Assembly: GCA_002428735.1 (NCBI GenBank) | Contig: DIXO01000065.1 | Location: 1 to 27,642 of the forward strand | Reading direction: 5' to 3' | Length of the DNA stretch: 27,642 nucleotides | DNA from: Syntrophaceae bacterium UBA6078 | GTDB taxonomy: Bacteria > Desulfobacterota > Syntrophia > Syntrophales > UBA2210 | Shown: positions 22,532 to 27,642 of the stretch, one piece after another | How positions within the stretch are numbered: position 1 is the stretch's first letter | Layout of the letters: each line of letters begins with the position of its first letter | Program-made: the position numbers and the translations under genes | The notes under the pieces: model-generated | Told to the model about the DNA's origin: nothing | Databases searched by the model: none | The model's input: the letters and a program-made list of their open reading frames with translations, nothing else

Positions 22532-24070
22532 ATGGACTATTTCACCATGCTCAATTTCAAACGGGAGCCCTTCTCCAATTCTCCCGAGCCCGATTTATTC
22601 TACCAGTCGCCGCAGCACATGGAGTGCCTGCAGAAACTGGAGCTGTCGGTGCGCCTGCGCCGCGGGCTGAACACGGTCATCGGGGATGTGGGGGCGGGCA
22701 AGACGACGATCTGCAGGCAGATCATCCGCCGGTTCGCCGGCGACAAAAATGTGGAGACCTTCCTCATGCTCGATCCCGGCTTCGACAGCCCCATGGAGTT
22801 TCTCCGGGCCGTCGTGGAAACGCTGGGGATACGGGAGGACGCGGCGGACCGTGCGGAGTGGCGCCTGAAAGAGAAGATCAAGAACCATCTCTTCGACCGG
22901 GGGGTGGGGGAGGGGAAAACCCTGGTCCTCATCATAGACGAGGGGCAGAAGATCGCCGATTTCTCCCTTGAGATCCTGCGGGAATTTCTCAATTACGAGA
23001 CGAACGACCACAAACTGCTCCAGATCATCATCTTCGCCCAGAAAGAGTTCGCCCCCATCCTGGAGGCGCACCCCGGTTTCGCCGATCGCATCAACTTCTC
23101 CTATGATCTCCCCCCCATGACCTTCTCCGACGTGCGGGCCATGGTCCGGTTTCGCCTGGATGCCTCCCGGGGGGAGACGGCCGGCAGGAAGGTCCGTTTC
23201 ACCCTCCCCGCCCTGTGGGCCGTGTATCGGGCCACCGGCGGGTATCCGCGGAAGATCGTGGGGCTCTGCCACCGGGTCATTCTCGCCCTGATCATCCGGG
23301 AACGGCTGAAGGCCGGGTACGCCCTGGTCCGTTCCTGCGCCCGCGGAGGAGAGCCCCCGCGGCGGGCGTGGCGGATGGCGCTGGCCGGCATCCTCGGCGG
23401 GATCGCCATCACCCTCATCGGCCCCGATTTCGGGGAGCATCTCTTCGTCGCCCGGGCGCCGGAAGAACCGGCGGTCGTGGTCGCCCCGCAGCCGGTGGCG
23501 GAGGTTTCCATTCCTCTCAGGGTGCCGCCGCAGAGGCTCTCCGCCGCGGAAGCGGCTCCCTCGGAGTCGGAACAGTGTCCTGCGTCGCTGGGGTGGCTGG
23601 TGGTGAGGAAGGGCGAAACAATCTGCAAGGTGATCCGGGGGGTGTACGGGATCGACTGCATCGACAGCCGGGTCGCGCTGATCCGCCGGGCCAATCCTCA
23701 CGTCCGGGACCCCGACCGGATCGAACCGGGGGCGATGTTAAAGCTTCCGGCGGTTCCTGCCGATGGTACCCCTGCGGCGGAAGGGGGATGCTGGGTGGCG
23801 CTGAACCGGAGCGACAACCTTGAGGATGCCTACGGCCTCTACCGGGGCTATCGCGAGCAGGGGCTCTCCGCTCAGGTCTGCTCCCACTGGAACGGCCGTG
23901 ACGGCCTGCGCTTCGAACTCATCCTGAAGGGGCGGTTCGCCGGCGAAGGCGCGGCGCGCAGAGCCATTGGCGCACTGCCTCCGTCCGTATCGCCGGGAGC
24001 GCGCGTTATCACTGAGTGGGCCCGGGACACGGTTTTCTTTTCCGCCATACCAGCGGACTCGGAGACGTAA
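22532..24070 (+). CDS. mshM: ExeA/MshM-like AAA ATPase with C-terminal LysM and SPOR-like domains
   Basis: A 512-residue protein. The N-terminal AAA ATPase (1-265) begins MDYFTMLNFKREPFSNSPEP, diagnostic of the GspA/ExeA/MshM family, with Walker A GDVGAGKTT (51-59) and Walker B LVLIIDE (131-137). A transmembrane segment (about 281-297) is followed by a proline-rich linker, a LysM domain (about 354-405, WLVVRKGETICKVIRGVYG) that binds peptidoglycan, and a C-terminal SPOR-like module (about 418-495). ExeA uses a peptidoglycan-binding domain to place the secretin; here LysM plus SPOR would do this. The ATG follows the secretin stop by 23 bases, with GAGG upstream. No separate TPR protein (MshN) is present. 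Confidence 0.82.
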   Translation: MDYFTMLNFKREPFSNSPEPDLFYQSPQHMECLQKLELSVRLRRGLNTVIGDVGAGKTTICRQIIRRFAGDKNVETFLMLDPGFDSPMEFLRAVVETLGIREDAADRAEWRLKEKIKNHLFDRGVGEGKTLVLIIDEGQKIADFSLEILREFLNYETNDHKLLQIIIFAQKEFAPILEAHPGFADRINFSYDLPPMTFSDVRAMVRFRLDASRGETAGRKVRFTLPALWAVYRATGGYPRKIVGLCHRVILALIIRERLKAGYALVRSCARGGEPPRRAWRMALAGILGGIAITLIGPDFGEHLFVARAPEEPAVVVAPQPVAEVSIPLRVPPQRLSAAEAAPSESEQCPASLGWLVVRKGETICKVIRGVYGIDCIDSRVALIRRANPHVRDPDRIEPGAMLKLPAVPADGTPAAEGGCWVALNRSDNLEDAYGLYRGYREQGLSAQVCSHWNGRDGLRFELILKGRFAGEGAARRAIGALPPSVSPGARVITEWARDTVFFSAIPADSET

Positions 24071-24095
24071 CAGCGCACAGAGAAAGGATCTCACG

Positions 24096-25805
24096 GTGAA
24101 GATACGCAAAAAACTAGGGGAAATGCTCATCGAGGCCGGGCTCCTGTCCGAGGACCAGCTCCGCCAGGCCCTCAGCCGCCAGAAGGGGACCGGCCTGAAG
24201 CTCGGTCAGTATCTGATCCGGGAGGGGATCGTCAGGGAAGAGCAGATCATCGACCAGATCAGCCGGCAGATGAAGATCGCGAAATACGACTCGAACAAGT
24301 ATCCCGTGGATCAGTCGCTGGCGGGGCTCATTCCCTTCTGGATGGCCCAGAAATATCAGGTGGTTCCCCTGAGAAAAAAGATGCACCTCCTCACGGTGGC
24401 CATGGCGGACCCCATGGACATCACCGCCATTGATTCGACGGAGGTGCTCACCAACATGGAGGTCTTCCCCGTCGTATGCTCCGAAAAGGAGATCAATCAG
24501 CTCATCACCCTTACCTACGGAACCCAGGCGGGGGGATTGCAGCAGGTTCTCGACGGAATGGAGGACGCGGATATGGCCGTGGAGAAGGATACGGCCGCCA
24601 CGGAAATGGATATCCGCGTCAGCTCCCTCCAGGGGATGGCCGAAGAGGCCCCCGTGATCCGCATCGTGAATTCCATCATCGCCCAGGGGGTGCGGGAAGG
24701 GGCGAGCGACATCCATATCAGCCCGGAGGCCGGGAGGATCCAGATCAGGTTCCGCGTCGACGGAAAGCTCCGCGAGGTCCCGTCCCCGCCGAAATCCCTG
24801 ATGCTCCCCATCGCCTCGCGCATCAAGATCCTGGCCAACATGGATATCGCCATATCGCGCATCCCGCAGGACGGGCGCTTCACCGTCAAGATGGACAAAA
24901 AGGAGATCAACGTGCGGGCCTCCTCGCTCCCCACGATCTACGGGGAAAATATCGTTCTGCGCCTCCTGGACATGAGCACCATGATCTACTCCCTCGAACA
25001 GCTCGGGATGTCCGACGGGGACCGGAAAAAGATCGGGCAGGCCGTTTCCAAACCCTACGGCATGATCCTCAGCACCGGGCCGACGGGGAGCGGGAAGAGC
25101 ACCACCCTGTATGCCCTCCTCAAGGAACTGAGCAAACTCGAACTCAATATCATCACCCTCGAAGACCCCGTTGAGTACCGGCTGGATCACATACGCCAGG
25201 TCCAGCTCAACCGCCGGGCGGGGATGACCTTCGCCAGCGGGCTGCGATCCATCCTGCGCCAGGACCCCGACGCCATGCTGGTGGGGGAGGTCAGAGACGG
25301 CGAAACGGCGAACCTCGCCGTGCAGGCGGCCCTGACCGGGCACCGGGTCCTCAGCACCCTTCACACGAACGATTCGGCGGGGGCGATCACGCGGCTCATG
25401 GAGATGGGGGTGGAACCATTCCTCATATCCTCCGTTCTCCTTGTTTCATGCGCCCAGCGTCTCGTGCGGGTCGTCTGTCCCTACTGCCGGGAGCCCTATA
25501 CGCCCTCCCGGGAGGCCCTCCGGTTGTGGGGGCTTGACACGCTGGAAGGGGCCCGGTACCAGCGGGGGGCGGGATGCCCCCAGTGCATGAACACGGGATT
25601 CAAAGGGCGGACCGGCGTCTTTGAGATCCTGGAAATCGACGAGGAAGTCCAGCAGATGATTCTTCAGGGGAAAACGGCGCAGGATATTACGCGCAGGGCG
25701 AAGGAATCGGGAAAACTCCGCACCCTGAAGGATGACGCAGCCGACCGGGTGGCGATGGGAGTCACGACCCTCGAAGAGGCGGCGTCAACGATTATGGCGG
25801 TATAG
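24096..25805 (+). CDS. mshE: Pilus extension ATPase with tandem MshEN c-di-GMP-binding motifs (MshE/GspE/PilB-type)
   Basis: A 569-residue cytoplasmic hexameric motor that drives pilin polymerisation. I chose the GTG at 24096 because AAAGGA lies 7 bases upstream; upstream codons overlap the previous gene. The N-terminus carries two 24-residue MshEN motifs, K6-Q29 (KLGEMLIEAGLL...) and K35-Q58 (KLGQYLIREGIV...), with the expected 5-residue gap. This fits c-di-GMP binding, though both first residues are Lys instead of Arg. Walker A GPTGSGKSTT is near 328, the Asp box/Walker B GEVRDGETA near 395, and a tetracysteine zinc site (CPYC near 464, CPQC near 493) follows. The platform gene starts 13 bases after the stop. 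Confidence 0.92.
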   Translation: MKIRKKLGEMLIEAGLLSEDQLRQALSRQKGTGLKLGQYLIREGIVREEQIIDQISRQMKIAKYDSNKYPVDQSLAGLIPFWMAQKYQVVPLRKKMHLLTVAMADPMDITAIDSTEVLTNMEVFPVVCSEKEINQLITLTYGTQAGGLQQVLDGMEDADMAVEKDTAATEMDIRVSSLQGMAEEAPVIRIVNSIIAQGVREGASDIHISPEAGRIQIRFRVDGKLREVPSPPKSLMLPIASRIKILANMDIAISRIPQDGRFTVKMDKKEINVRASSLPTIYGENIVLRLLDMSTMIYSLEQLGMSDGDRKKIGQAVSKPYGMILSTGPTGSGKSTTLYALLKELSKLELNIITLEDPVEYRLDHIRQVQLNRRAGMTFASGLRSILRQDPDAMLVGEVRDGETANLAVQAALTGHRVLSTLHTNDSAGAITRLMEMGVEPFLISSVLLVSCAQRLVRVVCPYCREPYTPSREALRLWGLDTLEGARYQRGAGCPQCMNTGFKGRTGVFEILEIDEEVQQMILQGKTAQDITRRAKESGKLRTLKDDAADRVAMGVTTLEEAASTIMAV

Positions 25806-25818
25806 CGGGGGAGGGCCG

Positions 25819-27036
25819 ATGGCGTATTTTTCCTATAAGGCCATCAATCAGAGAGGGGTCGAGATCACCGGAGCCGTCGAGGCCACGTCGGTCGAGGCCG
25901 TCCAGAACATGCTGGTGGAACAGGGGCTCATCCCTTCGGCGGTGAAGGGGAAGACCGCCTCATCCGGCAATCTTCTGGCCGGGCTGGAAACGCTCCTCTC
26001 CACCGTGAGCATCAAGGAGATCATCCTCTTTACCAAGCAGTTCAAGACCATGCTGACGGCCGGGTTGCCGGTGATCAAGGTGCTGGAAATACTGGAGAAC
26101 CAGAACAAGAACCCGAAGCTCAAAAAAGCCCTGGCCTCCATGAGGGTCGAGATACGGGAAGGCCGGGCGCTCAATGAGGCCTTCGGCGATCACCCGGGGA
26201 TATTCTCCCGCCTCTATGTGAGCATGATCGAAGCGGGTGAATCCAGCGGAACCCTTGCCGAGGTTCTCGACCGCCTGGTCTATATACTGGAACACGAGCA
26301 GAAGGTCAGGTCGGATATCAAATCGGCGCTCCAGTATCCGGTCATGGTCATGATCACCCTGGCCGTCGCCTTTTTCGTCCTCCTCACCTTCGTCATACCC
26401 CGCTTCGTGGGGATATTCACGAAGGCCGGCCTGGATCTCCCCCTCCCCACACTGCTCTGTCTCTACATGTACCAGCTCCTGGAAAATTACTGGTATCTGC
26501 TCATGGGGCTCTTCGTCCTCGCCATACTGGCGCTGCGGTACTGGGTGACGACGGAGACGGGGCGGTATGTGTGGGACGCCTTTATTCTGCGCATACCCCT
26601 GGTGGGGGTCCTCTTCCTCAAAGCGGCCATGTCCCGTTTCGCGAGCATCTTTTCCATTCTCCAGGCGAGCGGCATGACGGCCCTCAGCGCCCTCGATATC
26701 CTGTCCGGAACCATCGGCAATACGGCCATCAGCAGGGAGCTGTCCGGTCTGAAGGACAAGATCCGGGAGGGGGAAGGAATATCGGCCCCCCTGCGGTCGT
26801 CGAAGTATTTCCCCCCCATGGTGGTGGATATGATCGCGGTGGGCGAGGAATCGGGGAAGATCGAAGAAATGCTCCACGTGATCGCGGAACACTACGATGA
26901 CGAAGTGGAGTACGCCGTCAAGGGACTGTCCGATTCCGTGGGGCCGATCCTGATCATATCGCTTGCCGCCGTCGTGGGCTTCTTCGCCATGGCCATCTTT
27001 CTCCCCATGTGGGATCTCACAAAAATGACGCACTGA
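25819..27036 (+). CDS. mshG: Inner-membrane platform protein (MshG/GspF/PilC family)
   Basis: A 405-residue polytopic protein on which the motor ATPase turns. It has two T2SSF repeat domains: the first about 70-195 (FTKQFKTMLTAGLPVIKVLEIL), the second about 270-400 (MSRFASIFSILQASGMTALSALDIL). Transmembrane segments are at about 172-195, 222-245 and 375-398. Length and repeats are standard. I chose the ATG at 25819 with GGGGGAGGG a few bases upstream. The family motif EESGKIEEMLHVIAEHYDDEV is present near 355-375. Confidence 0.93.
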   Translation: MAYFSYKAINQRGVEITGAVEATSVEAVQNMLVEQGLIPSAVKGKTASSGNLLAGLETLLSTVSIKEIILFTKQFKTMLTAGLPVIKVLEILENQNKNPKLKKALASMRVEIREGRALNEAFGDHPGIFSRLYVSMIEAGESSGTLAEVLDRLVYILEHEQKVRSDIKSALQYPVMVMITLAVAFFVLLTFVIPRFVGIFTKAGLDLPLPTLLCLYMYQLLENYWYLLMGLFVLAILALRYWVTTETGRYVWDAFILRIPLVGVLFLKAAMSRFASIFSILQASGMTALSALDILSGTIGNTAISRELSGLKDKIREGEGISAPLRSSKYFPPMVVDMIAVGEESGKIEEMLHVIAEHYDDEVEYAVKGLSDSVGPILIISLAAVVGFFAMAIFLPMWDLTKMTH

Positions 27037-27085
27037 CACGTTTTTCATCCTGAGAGCTAAAGATTTTTCGAAATTGTCCGATATC

Positions 27086-27115
27086 TTGTACGGATATTGC
27101 AGTACGGATAGTGCA
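27086..27115 (+). promoter_or_regulatory. Tandem 14-bp direct repeat upstream of the pilin gene
   Basis: GTACGGATATTGCA (27088-27101) and GTACGGATAGTGCA (27102-27115) are adjacent and match at 13 of 14 positions. They lie 45-73 bases before the pilin start, in the only sizeable gap of the locus. Candidate -35 TTGTAC (27086-27091) with TAGTGC (27109-27114) at 17 bases is a weak sigma70 match; TTGTAC-N5-TTGCA is a weak sigma54 match without the GG. An activator or repressor binding pair is plausible. Confidence 0.45.
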
Positions 27116-27160
27116 ATAATGACAGGACATCGAAGGATCTCAGCAAAGGGGGATTACGTC

Positions 27161-27544
27161 ATGGAAGACGGTTTGAAGAATCAAAAGGGTTTTACGCTGA
27201 TCGAAATCATAGCGGTCCTCATTATCCTGGGGATCCTCGCCGCGGTGGCCATTCCGAAGTATATGGATCTCACCACGGACGCCCAGGCCCGCGCCCTTGA
27301 AGGCGCGCGGGCGGAGGGTCTGTCGACGGTCAGCATGGCATACGGCAAGCTCATGCTGTCCCAGAGCGGCACCGTGACAACCGCCCAGATTGCCGCCAAG
27401 GCGAACGCCAATCCGCCCGGGAGCGACGAGTTCAGCTACACCTTCGCGGCCAACGGATCGGGCATACTGGTGACGGTGGGCGGCAAGGCCGGTTCGGATT
27501 TCGCGGGCGCCACCGCCGTTACCAAGACATGGAGACTGCCGTAA
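27161..27544 (+). CDS. Type IV pilin/pseudopilin (MshA/MshB-like)
   Basis: A 127-residue prepilin. A 10-residue leader MEDGLKNQKG is cut by prepilin peptidase before Phe, giving FTLIEIIAVLIILGILAAVA, the conserved hydrophobic alpha-helix with Glu5. The IPKY break near mature residue 22 is typical. The mature protein is about 117 residues, short for a major pilin, and contains no cysteine, so the C-terminal disulfide loop of classical MshA is absent. The globular part is rich in A/G/T. I chose the ATG at 27161 with AGGGGGA upstream. It follows the platform gene by 124 bases and is followed by a terminator-like hairpin. It could be the major pilin or a minor pseudopilin; other pilin genes may lie beyond the window. 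No prepilin peptidase gene is present here. Confidence 0.88.
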   Translation: MEDGLKNQKGFTLIEIIAVLIILGILAAVAIPKYMDLTTDAQARALEGARAEGLSTVSMAYGKLMLSQSGTVTTAQIAAKANANPPGSDEFSYTFAANGSGILVTVGGKAGSDFAGATAVTKTWRLP

Positions 27545-27550
27545 CGGCGC

Positions 27551-27642
27551 CATGGGCGTGCCGTATCACGGTTCTCCGGGGGGGGAGGGTGTTGTAATCC
27601 CCCCCCTCCCCCCTTCGTTTGTGTACGCCCGGCATGGGCGTG
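27551..27642. repeat. Direct repeat CATGGGCGTG flanking the terminator
   Basis: The 10-mer CATGGGCGTG occurs at 27551-27560 and again at 27633-27642, the last bases of the window. The second copy is cut by the window edge, so its full length cannot be seen. Confidence 0.35.
27578..27620 (+). terminator. Strong GC hairpin, probable terminator after the pilin gene
   Basis: GGGGGGAGGG (27580-27589) pairs with CCCTCCCCCC (27604-27613), a 10-bp all-GC/AT-perfect stem with a 14-base loop; slipped pairings are also possible because of the G and C runs. TTCGTTT follows. This fits attenuation or termination between the pilin gene and downstream genes. Confidence 0.5.

Noticed and set aside
22595..23701. 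Long minus-strand frame opposite the MshM-like gene
   Set aside because: No recognisable domain or start signal, and it lies wholly inside a gene with Walker motifs.
24114..25364. Long minus-strand frame opposite the pilus ATPase
   Set aside because: His/Asp/Gly-rich low-complexity translation typical of an antisense shadow; the ATPase frame is unambiguous.
27086..27101. Sigma54 promoter before the pilin gene (TTGTAC-N5-TTGCA)
   Set aside because: The -12 GC is present, but the -24 GG is not; the match is explained equally well by the 14-bp tandem repeat.
1..27642. CRISPR arrays, rRNA, tRNA, insertion sequences
   Set aside because: No regularly spaced repeats, clover-leaf-like sequence or transposase coding region was seen on reading either strand; faint RNA genes could be missed by eye.

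Overview
The window reads as a chromosomal segment of a GC-rich, strictly or facultatively anaerobic Gram-negative bacterium, most likely a deltaproteobacterium in the broad sense (Desulfobacterota, of the Syntrophus/Syntrophobacter kind). This is inferred from the combination of oxygen-sensitive class III ribonucleotide reductase, a CoA-linked beta-oxidation-type operon, a secretin-based pilus locus and c-di-GMP proteins. No rRNA, tRNA, CRISPR array, insertion sequence or prophage was seen.

Layout. (1) 181-2962, minus strand: nrdD-nrdG, behind a promoter covered by two NrdR-type boxes 32 bp apart. (2) 3233-5156, plus strand: purB (adenylosuccinate lyase, TTG start) overlapping a small lipoprotein gene, then an intrinsic terminator. 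(3) 5346-7548, plus strand: a visibly more AT-rich pair, a cysteine-rich PP-loop ATPase and an enolase-superfamily enzyme. I cannot assign a pathway to this pair, and it is the best candidate for an undescribed system. (4) 7614-12097, minus strand: a PilZ/acyltransferase-like fusion whose stop overlaps the start of a V4R-GAF-PAS-HD-GYP protein, giving a c-di-GMP effector coupled to a c-di-GMP phosphodiesterase-type protein. (5) 12224-17157, minus strand: an operon for CoA-thioester metabolism: HMG-CoA-synthase-like/DUF35 fusion, thiolase, 3-hydroxyacyl-CoA dehydrogenase and acyl-CoA dehydrogenase, driven by a good sigma70-like promoter at 17350-17378 with a hairpin-rich leader. The HMG-CoA-synthase-like protein has lost all three expected catalytic residues, so it is probably a structural or accessory partner of the thiolase. 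(6) 17158-17616: a divergent control region with a two-way terminator and an 8-bp dyad. (7) 17617-27544, plus strand: a small MerR-like DNA-binding protein followed by a type IV pilus locus in MSHA-type order (PilM-PilN fusion, PilO, PilP-like, secretin, ExeA/MshM-like ATPase, MshE-like ATPase, MshG-like platform protein, pilin), with a strong GC hairpin after the pilin gene.

How the parts may work together. The pilus motor ATPase carries two tandem MshEN motifs with exact 24-5-24 spacing, the known c-di-GMP-binding arrangement. Together with the nearby HD-GYP and PilZ proteins, this suggests one c-di-GMP circuit that controls the pilus. The CoA operon lacks an enoyl-CoA hydratase in the window, so its substrate is open.
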